Shown here: piece after piece, positions 33,352-41,145 of the stretch
How positions within the stretch are numbered: the first letter of the stretch is position 1
Layout: each line of letters begins with the position of its first letter
Assembly: GCA_937872895.1 (NCBI GenBank)
Contig: CALMUP010000035.1
Location: 62,001 to 126,000, forward strand
DNA length: 64,000 nucleotides
Direction of reading: 5' to 3'
Source: an uncultured Verrucomicrobiota bacterium
GTDB taxonomy: Bacteria > Verrucomicrobiota > Kiritimatiellia > CAIVKH01
Notes under the pieces: generated by a model
The model's input: only the letters and a program-made list of their open reading frames with translations
Database searches by the model: none
What the model was told of the DNA's origin: nothing
Translations under genes and position numbers: made by a program

Positions 33352-35337
33352 TTATTGTGTCACTGGCACCTTGTTTTGCTTCCGAATCGAGCCAGCTCGC
33401 GCCTGAAGTTGATTGGCAAGGGATGGATCATTTGATGCTGTTGCAACTTGGGCATAGTTTTCGAGCACTCCGATGAGAAAGGGGTGGTTTGTCCCAAACG
33501 CCTTTTCGTAAATCTCTAACGCGCGTTTGTAGTTGGATTTGGCCTTTACGAGGTCTGATTGCATGCCTGCGAGATCGAGGAGACAGCGGCCAATGCGCCA
33601 GTGATCAAATCCGTAGACCTTCTGGTACATGGGGATCAAACGAGAGTAGACGCTTTCGGCCTCGGTGGTTGCGCCCTGAGCCGAATATATCTCGGCCATT
33701 GTAAGGAGTGTATTGGCTGTCTGCGCATTTGCTTCGCCGATATGGTCTTCAAGGATTGCCATGTATTCCTGAAAGCTCGTCTTGGCATTTTCCGAATCAC
33801 CCATGGTTCGATATAGAGATGCAAGTTGCTGGTGCAATGATGCCAAATCTTGGTTTCGTTGACCTAGCTTTGAGGCAAGTGTCGCTATTCTGGCCTTAAG
33901 CAATGCTTCAAGTTCCGCGTTCTTGTTTTGGGTTTCATAACAGTCGCAAAGCGAATAGAAGCAACGGTCAACGATTGGGTCATTTACCGGATAGCTTTGG
34001 GCGGCAAGGCTATAGGCTGTTTTAAAAGCTTCCTCGGCCTTAATGACGCGAAGCTCTCCCGCATAGAAACTGCCGATTGTGAGAAGGTGAGATATCCGGG
34101 GCAGAACGGCGTCCTTTGGCATGGCGGCTACAATTGAGTCGATCCTGCCGTAGATCGTTTCGGCGGCTTTTGGATTCCCGAGTGATTGTTCGAGCGTCGC
34201 AATCTGATTGAGGATGTCAATCAACTGGGGGCTCTGCACACCAAACTTCTTCTCACGAAGGGCGAGAATCTGTTGAAAAGACTCCTTAGCCTTTTCGTAA
34301 TTCCCCTGGGTGTTATAAGCGGTGGCCAATGCTTCGAGGTTCGGATCGGCCATGAGCGCTAACACTTCTTCTTTACTGTTGCCAGAGTATGACGCGAGAA
34401 GGCGAGAAATGTCCTCTCGAATTATCTGCGCCTTATCCTTGTTGCCCTGAGACTCCTCTATGGTTGCCTGATCGACCAAAAGGCCTATGGTGCGAACTGA
34501 ATCTGCACCGTAAAGCGACCTTGATGCCGCCAATGCGGCAGCAATCGTTTTTCGTGATTCGGCATTCTTGTTTTGTAAGTACTGTATCGTTGCCAAGCGT
34601 CGCAATGCACCTATCAGTTCATCGGTGATCGAGACGGTTCTGTTTGTCTGTGCTTGGACAACCTTGCCATACCACGTCTCGGCTTCGGAGTATTTGCCAA
34701 CGTCCTCATATGCACTTGCGAGCGCAAGCAAAAGCGGCAGGCGATACTCGGGCTCGGTGATCATGTTTTTTTCAAGAGCTGCAAGCGCCATTGTTCGCGT
34801 TTCCATAGACGCCTTTAGGTCGAATCGATTCTCTTGTATATCAGACAACGCCAATGCCATTCCTACGTAAGCATCCGGGGCTTCTTTCGGGTCCAAGTGC
34901 GCGAAAGCAAGTTCAAGGTGAGACAAAGCATTTGACTCTACGGCGTCTGTTTTCCAGGCGAGCCACATGTGTGCGCTCGCGGCTTCATGACTTGTCGTTC
35001 CGTACGTCGCTTCTTGAATGGATAATACTTTTTGAAAAAGTTCGATTTGGGTATCGCTTCCGTCTGGTTGAAGTGAAGCGAGCTCCAACAAAGCTATGGC
35101 CATGTTGGGGTGTGTGGAGCCAAAGTTGGTTTCGACTTGAGATACCAACTGTTGGGCCGTCTTCTTTGCCGCAGAGTTTCTCCCGTTGTTGATCTGAATA
35201 TTCACGTCCCCGACGGCGGCCTTATACGAAAGTTCCTTTGCCTGTGGATCGTCCTTCATCTTTCCGGTCCACAATTCTTTCGTGCAACCGCACATACATG
35301 TGGCGAGAATTAGCGGTGTCAAGTATCGAGATGTCAT
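33352..35337 (-). CDS. TPR-repeat lipoprotein
   Basis: 661 residues from ATG 35337, which has AAGGAG at good spacing; an in-frame ATG at 35556 would bury the signal sequence. The N terminus (MTSRYLTPLILATCMCGC) is a lipoprotein signal with LATC as lipobox. Most of the rest is tetratricopeptide repeats of the 42-residue kinesin-light-chain/TPR_12 type, recognisable by recurring A...Y..AL...E...G..H...A...N.LA.. patterns (for example YQKVYGFDHWRIGRCLLDLA and YEKAFGTNHPFLIGVLENYA). It probably binds a protein partner at the membrane. It is an AT-richer cargo-like gene between the packaging and early blocks. Confidence 0.85.
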   Translation of the reverse strand: MTSRYLTPLILATCMCGCTKELWTGKMKDDPQAKELSYKAAVGDVNIQINNGRNSAAKKTAQQLVSQVETNFGSTHPNMAIALLELASLQPDGSDTQIELFQKVLSIQEATYGTTSHEAASAHMWLAWKTDAVESNALSHLELAFAHLDPKEAPDAYVGMALALSDIQENRFDLKASMETRTMALAALEKNMITEPEYRLPLLLALASAYEDVGKYSEAETWYGKVVQAQTNRTVSITDELIGALRRLATIQYLQNKNAESRKTIAAALAASRSLYGADSVRTIGLLVDQATIEESQGNKDKAQIIREDISRLLASYSGNSKEEVLALMADPNLEALATAYNTQGNYEKAKESFQQILALREKKFGVQSPQLIDILNQIATLEQSLGNPKAAETIYGRIDSIVAAMPKDAVLPRISHLLTIGSFYAGELRVIKAEEAFKTAYSLAAQSYPVNDPIVDRCFYSLCDCYETQNKNAELEALLKARIATLASKLGQRNQDLASLHQQLASLYRTMGDSENAKTSFQEYMAILEDHIGEANAQTANTLLTMAEIYSAQGATTEAESVYSRLIPMYQKVYGFDHWRIGRCLLDLAGMQSDLVKAKSNYKRALEIYEKAFGTNHPFLIGVLENYAQVATASNDPSLANQLQARAGSIRKQNKVPVTQ

Positions 35338-35824
35338 TTGCGTGTCTCCTTTTCTGCCAACATGGTATTTTGTGTCAAAACATTGTACTACGACTGTGTT
35401 TAATTCAGAAAAAGCGTCAATGCCGCATTTATAACGGACTTCGAGTACGATCATTCTATCGTACGTATTGATGTTTTTGACCCTGACGCATATCGATTCA
35501 ATTGCGTCATGACCTCCTATTGCAAAGGATATTAGCCAGCCGTAAATGAAAGGCAACTAGGCATTGAAATTGTTTTGCATCAGGAAAATTCTGACGCGGT
35601 GGCGAGAACCGGACCGCCGGAACCACCACGTATGGTAGGCGAACCCTGCGAGTGAGAGAGACGAGCACGGGAGAAATCTTATTTTTGCCGCCGGCATTGG
35701 GCGTGGCAGTGAATGGCGAGCTGTCGAGCCAGAGGGGCGGCGGAATCAAGCCGGGCCAGTTGCCTGAACCTGACCGGCCAGGGGGACCCGCGCGAGACTA
35801 GGAACGCCGTCGAGCGCGGGGGAT

Positions 35825-35888
35825 TTTCCCGCCTCCTCGCCGCTGGCATCTGTACTATTGCCGCGTGATTAAGCCAGGAGGCGGGAAA
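35825..35888. repeat. 13-bp perfect inverted repeat with 38-base spacer
   Basis: TTTCCCGCCTCCT (35825-35837) is exactly complementary to AGGAGGCGGGAAA (35876-35888). It sits just 3 bases beyond the stop of the PRTase-like gene, so on the - strand it could act as a strong transcriptional stop or processing site. The rest of 35557-35824 is noncoding with no recognisable feature. Confidence 0.6.
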
Positions 35889-35891
35889 TGG

Positions 35892-36416
35892 TTAAAAGGT
35901 GAAAAGCGGCAAGCTGGCATCGGAAAAAACCAAGCCTTCGCCGGTGCCGATGGCCAATCGACAAGCGGCAAGGGTGTTTCCGCTGGTCGTGGTGTTGTCC
36001 ACGAAGTAAAGGCGTTCGCCTTCGCGCATCGGGATCCAATGGTCCGGCTTGCGTTGGATGTTGTGGGCGGTCACCAGCAACGGGCCAAGGGCGGCGCGGT
36101 GTCGGTAGCACGATGACGGGACCGGCGCGGAACGGGTCAGCACGTCGCGGATTTTGGCGGTCGGCTGATAGTAAACAATCGCCTCGGCCAGTTTCCGGTT
36201 GGCGGTGGTGCTGCCGGTGCTGCTGGGTACCGGGATCAGCCAGCAAGGCGCGGTGATCAGCTTCGCCATTTCATAGGCGGCGGTAAAAGCGTCCTCAGTG
36301 AAATGGTCGGTTGTCCAGTCCTTCAAGGCATACGACAAGCGGCGGGTCTCCTGCTCGTCGAGCGTCAACGGACGGGTTCGGGGGCTGACATACTTTCGGG
36401 CGGCGTGGATGTGCAT
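35892..36416 (-). CDS. Phosphoribosyltransferase-like protein of the element
   Basis: 174 residues. A PRTase-type PRPP loop can be seen in RLYFVDNTTTSGNTLAAC (two acidic/small residues followed by TTTSGNT), and CWLIPVPSSTGSTTANRKLAEAIV matches the upstream hydrophobic strand and substrate loop of ComF-like proteins. The canonical DD/ED before the loop is DN here, so catalysis is uncertain. It is 11 bases downstream of ardA and likely co-transcribed. Its role in the element is unknown; related genes occur on phages and plasmids. Confidence 0.65.
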   Translation of the reverse strand: MHIHAARKYVSPRTRPLTLDEQETRRLSYALKDWTTDHFTEDAFTAAYEMAKLITAPCWLIPVPSSTGSTTANRKLAEAIVYYQPTAKIRDVLTRSAPVPSSCYRHRAALGPLLVTAHNIQRKPDHWIPMREGERLYFVDNTTTSGNTLAACRLAIGTGEGLVFSDASLPLFTF

Positions 36417-36427
36417 GGTCGGGCCTC

Positions 36428-36937
36428 CTATCGGGAAAACACGTAGGTTTTGCCTTCGTGCTGCACAAAATTAATCCCGTCGTGTTCGGCTTCTCGGGCG
36501 TAGGCGTCGAAGTCGAAAAACCATTTCAGGCGCTCGGGGATGGCGTTAAAAGCGGGGTCTTGTTCCAGCCATTCCTCGGCCCATTCCTGGGGGCTGTCGT
36601 AGGCGCCTAAAAAGGCGTCTTGTGCTTGTTCAAGGGTGCCGTCGGGAATGTCCTCGGTGTAAGCAGCTAACAGGTCGCGCTCGTCGTCGTCCATCTCCAG
36701 CCATTCCCACAAGCGGGGGTCAAGGTAGCTTTCGCCGTAAAACTCGCGGGGGAATCCCTCGAAGTCCTGAAACATAAGCTCGGGGTCGGCTTCGTCCTTG
36801 TGCAATTCAAGGCAGGCGTCGCGGAACGTCTCGGCGTCGTGGTCGTCCAAGTCGATCCAAGCGCCTTCAATGCTTCCGTTGTTGTACTTGGCATACGTGC
36901 CGACATAAACACGGGGGGTGGTTGTGGTGGTGTTCAT
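36428..36937 (-). CDS. ardA: ArdA-type antirestriction protein
   Basis: 169 residues, the usual size. It matches ArdA: RVYVGTYAKYNNGSIEGAWIDL at the start, an excess of Asp/Glu throughout that mimics DNA charge, LWEWLEMDDDERDLLAAYTED, and AFLGAYDSPQEWAEEWLEQ followed by LKWFFDFDAYAREAEHDGI. ArdA dimers occupy the DNA-binding groove of type I restriction and modification complexes. This host carries a type I R subunit at the left end of the window, so the target is present in the same segment. Confidence 0.93.
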   Translation of the reverse strand: MNTTTTTPRVYVGTYAKYNNGSIEGAWIDLDDHDAETFRDACLELHKDEADPELMFQDFEGFPREFYGESYLDPRLWEWLEMDDDERDLLAAYTEDIPDGTLEQAQDAFLGAYDSPQEWAEEWLEQDPAFNAIPERLKWFFDFDAYAREAEHDGINFVQHEGKTYVFSR

Positions 36938-36958
36938 GGTGTGGATTCTCCGGTGGTA

Positions 36959-37174
36959 TCAAGCGGGTTGCGTGTCGTCGTGAAGTTCAAGGCGGCGGTC
37001 CTGCGACATGCGCAACGCAAGCGAACGCGCACGGTCAAGGCTGGTGAGGCGGTACACTTTGGAACGGGGCTCGGCGTCTCCGTCTCCGACATAAACCGTC
37101 CATTCCGGTATTTCGTCGCCGGTTCTGCGGTCCTGCCGGGGTTCCGGTCCTTGGGCGTAAATGCAACGGGTCAT
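36959..37174 (-). CDS. Small hypothetical protein between ardA and radC
   Basis: 71 residues: MTRCIYAQGPEPRQDRRTG, then a short strand pair (EWTVYVGDG, SKVYRLTSL) and a helix (DRARSLALRMSQDR). Charged and soluble. It lies 21 bases from each neighbour on the same strand in an early-type gene block. Family not recognised. Confidence 0.55.
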   Translation of the reverse strand: MTRCIYAQGPEPRQDRRTGDEIPEWTVYVGDGDAEPRSKVYRLTSLDRARSLALRMSQDRRLELHDDTQPA

Positions 37175-37194
37175 GGTGTGTTGTTCCTTTCGGG

Positions 37195-37677
37195 TTACGT
37201 GGTGGAAAAGCTGACAAGGCCGGATTCGCGCAAGCTGGTGAATCCTTGGGGGTTTCGGTCGTTGGGCTGTCCGATTACGACATGATCTAAAACTTCAATG
37301 TCCATAATGCGGCCGGCCTCGATCAGTTGGCGGGTTAGTTTGATGTCCTCCCTGCTCGGGCTGGTGTCGCCGCTCGGGTGGTTGTGGGCCAGTATCACGG
37401 CGGAGGCGTTATCCATTACGGCACGGCGGAAAACCTCGCGGGGATGGACTAGGCAAGCATCCACGATGCCAAGACTGATCAAGTGCCGGTCAATCACGCG
37501 GTATTTCGTGTTCAAAGTGACCACGAAAAAGGCTTCTTGGGCCAGCGGTGCGCATAGCGGGGAAAGCTCGCGGTGACAATCGGCGGGGGTTCGGACCTCG
37601 ATGGGGCTGGTCTCGCGCATGATCGGCAAGGCAAGGTTCACGCTAATGGATGGGATGGGTTGGCGTTTCTTTTTCAT
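37195..37677 (-). CDS. RadC-like JAB-domain protein
   Basis: 160 residues corresponding to the C-terminal JAB/MPN domain of RadC: VVTLNTKYRVIDRHLISLGIVDACLVHPREVFR, then the zinc motif AHNHPSGDTSPSRED (HxH...SxxD) and EVLDHVVIG. The helix-hairpin-helix domain of full-length RadC is absent, as in many phage and plasmid copies. The molecular function is unresolved. The start overlaps the upstream stop (ATGA). Confidence 0.9.
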   Translation of the reverse strand: MKKKRQPIPSISVNLALPIMRETSPIEVRTPADCHRELSPLCAPLAQEAFFVVTLNTKYRVIDRHLISLGIVDACLVHPREVFRRAVMDNASAVILAHNHPSGDTSPSREDIKLTRQLIEAGRIMDIEVLDHVVIGQPNDRNPQGFTSLRESGLVSFSTT

Positions 37678-37835
37678 CGCGTCACCCCGTGAAACTCGGT
37701 TATCCGGCCACCGAAAAAGGCCACGGCAAGGCGTAGGCCATTGATCATCTGGCGGCGTTCGGGTTCGGTCCTGGCGGTCTGTCGGGCAATCACGCGCGCC
37801 GTTCGCATCTGGTTCTTATATTGTTCGCGGGTCAT
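37674..37835 (-). CDS. Small basic protein (53 aa)
   Basis: The real start is ATG 37835, with AAGGAG nine bases upstream. 53 residues: a basic helix (MTREQYKNQMRTARVIARQ) then MINGLRLAVAFFGGRITEF. The longer frame reaching 38294 is Arg/Pro rich junk across the structured region. ATGA coupling to the radC-like gene supports that it is translated. Function unknown. Confidence 0.6.
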   Translation of the reverse strand: MTREQYKNQMRTARVIARQTARTEPERRQMINGLRLAVAFFGGRITEFHGVTR

Positions 37836-37846
37836 GGCGGGACTCC

Positions 37847-38110
37847 TTAAACGTGGGCAGTGTGGAACTTCTCGCCGGTGAACTTGTCCACCATCAAGGC
37901 GGTGGTGGTCATGGCGTCGGCAATGGCGCGTTCGCGCTCGCCGGTCAGGTATCCGCGCACAATTGAGTTGCGGACAATCGGGGCCACGAATTGCAACTTG
38001 CGGCCATGCCATCCGGCAACAAAGGCCATCGCGTAGGCTTTGCGGTGGTTCTCGCTGATGATCTCGGCGGGAATCTCGAACATCGGGGTTTTGGTTTCGG
38101 TCGTTGTCAT
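37847..38110 (-). CDS. Small hypothetical protein (87 aa)
   Basis: Start ATG 38110 with AGGAG upstream. 87 residues, mostly helical (SENHRKAYAMAFVAGWHGRK, RERAIADAMTTTALMVDKFTGEKF). No family recognised. It is the first gene after the structured noncoding region and 11 bases before the next gene, so the noncoding region could serve as its leader if transcribed on the - strand. Confidence 0.65.
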   Translation of the reverse strand: MTTTETKTPMFEIPAEIISENHRKAYAMAFVAGWHGRKLQFVAPIVRNSIVRGYLTGERERAIADAMTTTALMVDKFTGEKFHTAHV

Positions 38111-38242
38111 GTTCTTTCTCCTGTGTTTCTTGTGCTTTGCACCACGCATCGCACTCGCACACTCCATGGCGAATCAGGAGAAAGGCCGGCCCCGTCAGGC
38201 CCATCGCGGACCGGATTTCCTTCACCGAAACGAACAGGATGC

Positions 38243-39003
38243 CCGTCTCCCGGACGGCGACCGAGCGACCCAACTGGGGGCCGGGGGGTTCCACCCGGTT
38301 GGCGAGCGACCAAGCCGTCCGAAGGACGGAAGCAAGCGATTGGGAGGGCGGCCCGATCAGTAAAACGGACCGGCGGCAACGGCTTTCCAGGGCCGTCTTT
38401 GATGACGCGCGGAGTCTGCGAAGCGAGGCCCCACCGCTTGCGGTATAATCAGGGGCCGTTCGTCACCCGACCTTTTGCGTTCCCGGTTCGGTGTACCGGG
38501 CAAGATCCAGCGACGTTCAGGAGCGGAAGCCCGAAGTCATGAGGGGATCACCGGCCTACCGGTGATGGAAATGGAGACCGGGGGAAGCCCCGGCCTTAGC
38601 GGGGCCGCCACCTCCGGCGACGACCCGGGATCGCGACCGGGCCGACCAGCGGTGGTTATGTGCTTTTAGCGACCACCGCGGCAGAAGGCCCGACCAAGGG
38701 CGCTCTACTGCGCCCGCGGGTATCGCGATGGAACACGAGTGCGGGACGTGTCCGGACCTGCTTCGGATCACACACCACGATGGAGGCCGCTTTGATTGGT
38801 GCGGCCTGGAAACCGCCGCTTGGAGCGGTGCGGCGGTCCGCCCATCGCTTTGCGTTGTGCGATGGGCACACCGAGGCGGCGCGTCGTCGTGCCGCCGAAG
38901 GTCTTAGCGCACGGTGTCCTGCGCCGGGGTGGAAAGCGTTGAGATCACCCCGATGCGTTGCGCAATCGGGGAAGCTCGACGCGGAGGCGGGCATCCCGCC
39001 TCC
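38243..39003. ncRNA. Candidate large structured noncoding RNA
   Basis: No coherent protein is encoded between the MazG-like gene and 38110. Instead about 760 GC-rich bases hold consecutive perfect hairpins. Examples: 38243-38257, 38315-38329, 38427-38457 (GGCCCC/GGGGCC enclosing ACCG-CTTG-CGGT), 38482-38500, 38547-38566 (8 bp), 38578-38593, 38649-38679 (8 bp), 38698-38715, 38784-38807 (7 bp), 38812-38837 (8 bp), 38841-38866 (8 bp), 38875-38896, 38948-38971 (10 bp with one bulge) and 38983-39003 (9 bp). The CTTG tetraloop mildly favours the + strand. I do not recognise it as a named class; GOLLD- or ROOL-like giant phage RNAs are the obvious comparison. Confidence 0.55.
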
Positions 39004-39006
39004 ACA

Positions 39007-39342
39007 TCATGCCTTCTTATTTCCGTGCCGGTAGGCCCGGCTCTTGTTGTGTTCGTGTTTGAGGGAAACAGCGCGTTCGATGTCCACATTCAACCTGCCG
39101 CAGGCATCCAACGTACGGATGATAATATCTGCCATCTCCTCTTCGAGGTAGGTCAGCCCGGCATCCTTGTCACACGGCTGATTTAACTGTCCCTTCCGAT
39201 GGGCTTCCCAAAGCTCCGAAAGTTCGCCGTGGGTGTTGGCCACGAAGCGGGCCATGAATTGATCATCGGCTTCCGGCTGGTCATACCAGCCCTTCTCGCG
39301 GGCCAGGGCATGAAGTTCGTCACGGAGTTCATTCAGGTTCAT
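39007..39342 (-). CDS. MazG-like nucleotide pyrophosphohydrolase
   Basis: 111 residues from ATG 39342. The all-alpha NTP-PPase pattern is visible: ANTHGELSELWEAHRKGQ (ExxE on the first metal helix) and YLEEEMADIIIRTLDACGRLNVDIERAV (EExxD on the second), then KHEHNKSRAYRHGNKKA. It hydrolyses (d)NTPs to NMPs; phage copies can adjust nucleotide pools or blunt alarmone signalling. A 9-bp hairpin follows the stop on the - strand. Confidence 0.9.
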   Translation of the reverse strand: MNLNELRDELHALAREKGWYDQPEADDQFMARFVANTHGELSELWEAHRKGQLNQPCDKDAGLTYLEEEMADIIIRTLDACGRLNVDIERAVSLKHEHNKSRAYRHGNKKA

Positions 39343-39688
39343 TTTTCGAGCATACCTTTCGCATGGTGGTTGGCAACGTGGAACGGGTCTTGGCGACTTG
39401 CGGATGGAATCCAAGGCGTAAGAGTTCGGCTTCAAGCGCTGGCTGGTTGATCTCCCAGGACGGACACCATGCTTTTCGATAGACATCCAGCTGCGGCCAT
39501 CGTTCGGGGACCTCCCGCTTGCCGAAGTAATCCCACCACACAATGCATGCAGCCTGCACCCGCAGGATGGGGTCGGCAATCGCGTCGATGGCCCTTCGCC
39601 ATTCCTCGGGCCTACGGCGATTCAGGCGTACCCGCGACTTGCGCAAGGCAAGACGATGACGGTTTTCGGGTTTGGCTTTAGTCATCAT
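39329..39688 (-). CDS. Hypothetical basic protein of the early block
   Basis: 119 residues, Arg-rich at the N terminus (LALRKSRVRLNRRRPEEWRRAID), then a helical body (DPILRVQAACIVWWDYFGKREVPERW) and LDVYRKAWCPSWE. It overlaps the MazG-like gene by 14 bases and the next gene upstream by 11, so it is part of the same transcript. The Arg-rich start suggests nucleic acid contact. Family not recognised. Confidence 0.65.
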   Translation of the reverse strand: MMTKAKPENRHRLALRKSRVRLNRRRPEEWRRAIDAIADPILRVQAACIVWWDYFGKREVPERWPQLDVYRKAWCPSWEINQPALEAELLRLGFHPQVAKTRSTLPTTMRKVCSKNEPE

Positions 39689-39920
39689 GGTGGAAAACCT
39701 CCTTGCGGGCCGTCAGGCAGGTTCCGTGCCGGATTTTGGCCAGAGTGGTTTTACGGTTGAGAAGTTCAGGAAGAAATATTTGCGGATCGATGGTAGCCAG
39801 GTGCTCGGCATTCATGATCCCGCAACCACATGACTGTGGTTCGACCAGTTCCCGGCCATAGTGATGCCGGCATGACGGGCACCAGTAGATAAACAGCAGA
39901 TGATCGAAGCGGGTAGTCAT
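39678..39920 (-). CDS. Small putative zinc-finger protein
   Basis: 80 residues. WCPSCRHHYGRELVEPQSCGCG has a CxxC...CxC spacing that could bind one zinc ion. The rest is helical and basic. It overlaps both neighbours by a few bases. No family recognised. Confidence 0.6.
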   Translation of the reverse strand: MTTRFDHLLFIYWCPSCRHHYGRELVEPQSCGCGIMNAEHLATIDPQIFLPELLNRKTTLAKIRHGTCLTARKEVFHHDD

Positions 39921-40252
39921 GTAACCGCCTCATGTTTGACGGATAAACGAGGCGAGGCGATCAAGCCCAACCAATCATCGGCTTTCATAGTGACAAGCCA
40001 TTCGCCCCGGTTGCGGCGATGAGCGACAACCGGGGTGTTGTCACAGGCGTCCCGTATTGCTTGGGACATGGCCTTATCTATGTTGAGTGACTCAACCCGC
40101 TTCACTTCAAAGTGAAACGGGAGGGCACTCACAACATCAGGTGAGAGAGGAAATCCGGAAAATTGTTGCCCTCGGCGGGCTTCGATGCCGTGGTTGCGTA
40201 GAAATTCCGCCCACTCCAGTTCGCCGCGCTTGCCTTTGGATCGCGAGTTCAT
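39917..40252 (-). CDS. PD-(D/E)xK nuclease, Hjc-like Holliday junction resolvase
   Basis: 111 residues. GKRGELEWAEFLRNHGIEARRG supplies the family's conserved Glu helix; SPDVVSALPFHFEVKRVE provides the D...ExK catalytic core. Length and order match archaeal Hjc and related phage resolvases that cleave branched DNA. It is the first gene of the early block, at the right end of the element, with no recombinase or replication gene beside it. Confidence 0.82.
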   Translation of the reverse strand: MNSRSKGKRGELEWAEFLRNHGIEARRGQQFSGFPLSPDVVSALPFHFEVKRVESLNIDKAMSQAIRDACDNTPVVAHRRNRGEWLVTMKADDWLGLIASPRLSVKHEAVT

Positions 40253-40327
40253 GCAACCACCTACGCGGCAACGCTTAAGAAGTGGGTGATCGCAGTTTGG
40301 AATTTCAGGAAGAGTTCATTAGGGGGT

Positions 40328-40438
40328 GCCATGAAGTAGAACCTCGCCGAAGCGGCTCGGTTCACTTCATGGCACAGCCTCGAGGTTCTACTTCATGGCC
40401 AACGGTGCAGTGAGCCGCTTTGGGCTCTACTGCACCGT
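40328..40438. repeat. Cluster of nested palindromes (REP-like)
   Basis: GCCATGAAGTAGAACCTCG (40328-40346) has a perfect 19-base inverted copy at 40381-40399. Between them ACTTCATGGC gives the first arm a second, shorter partner, so two alternative hairpins are possible. A third hairpin, ACGGTGCAG/CTGCACCGT with inner GAGCC/GGCTC, occupies 40402-40438 and has the same layout. The cluster sits between the right end of the phage-like element and a GIY-YIG gene. Confidence 0.7.
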
Positions 40439-40473
40439 GCCAGCGTGACGCTAGAGAAAAAAAGCCAGCGCAG

Positions 40474-40695
40474 ATGAAGAAGCTTCCCTACTGCGTCTAC
40501 GTCCTCAAGAGCCAACAAGACGGACTCCTCTACATCGGATTCACCACCGACCTCCATCGCAGGTTAACGGAGCACATCCATGGACAATCCGACGCGACCG
40601 CGCCCCGTCGGCCGTTCGACCTGATCTACTGCGAATATCATGCCGCGAAAGGCGATGCCCTCCGTCGCGAAGGCTATTTCAAGACCGCAGCATGA
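40474..40695 (+). CDS. GIY-YIG nuclease-domain protein, C-terminally short
   Basis: 73 residues from ATG 40474. [28 protein letters not shown] is a textbook UPF0213/YhbQ-type GIY-YIG start, followed by [26 protein letters not shown] and a stop. Relatives normally run about 10-20 residues further after the YFKT motif, so the copy is truncated or decayed. It follows a cluster of palindromes. Confidence 0.85.
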   Translation: MKKLPYCVYVLKSQQDGLLYIGFTTDLHRRLTEHIHGQSDATAPRRPFDLIYCEYHAAKGDALRREGYFKTAA

Positions 40696-40804
40696 TCCAT
40701 TCCGTCTCCGGGCGAGACGGTGCTCGCCCCGTTGTTGCCGGAGTGATCCGACGCGTTCTTCTTTGGGATTGATCGGCGCGGGGGATCGCCGCATAAAGCC
40801 TCCC

Positions 40805-41059
40805 ATGACCCAACCTGCGTACAATCCCCGGGATCCGCTGCACGGCATCACCCTCGAGCACATCGTAACCACCCTGGTGGAGCGGTACGGGTGGGAGGAA
40901 ATGGCGTACCGCGTCCCGGTGCGCTGTTTCACGTATGATCCGAGCATCAAGTCGAGTTTGACCTTCCTGCGCAAAACCCCATGGGCCCGCCGCCATGTGG
41001 AGGAATGGTTTATCGATGACCTGCGCGATCAACACGCTGCCAGGCCGGACGCCTCCTGA
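40805..41059 (+). CDS. VF530/DUF2132-family small protein
   Basis: 84 residues from ATG 40805. The family pattern is intact: [58 protein letters not shown]. This fold resembles SAP-like DNA-binding proteins, so DNA binding is proposed for the family, but the biological role is not known. It is a single gene in a scar-like region. Confidence 0.88.
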   Translation: MTQPAYNPRDPLHGITLEHIVTTLVERYGWEEMAYRVPVRCFTYDPSIKSSLTFLRKTPWARRHVEEWFIDDLRDQHAARPDAS

Positions 41060-41145
41060 TCCGTAGCGCCGTTCGTTATGCCCAAGACGCCTGAGCAAAA
41101 TACGAACTTGCCACCCACCTCATCATACGTACATTGTACATATAG

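Noticed and set aside
37836-38294. Extension of the 53-aa gene to a 206-codon frame
   Set aside because: The upstream part overlaps the 87-aa gene and the structured region; a good ribosome site supports ATG 37835.
13080-40440. Attachment-site direct repeats flanking the phage-like element
   Set aside because: I compared both junction regions and found no convincing shared core.
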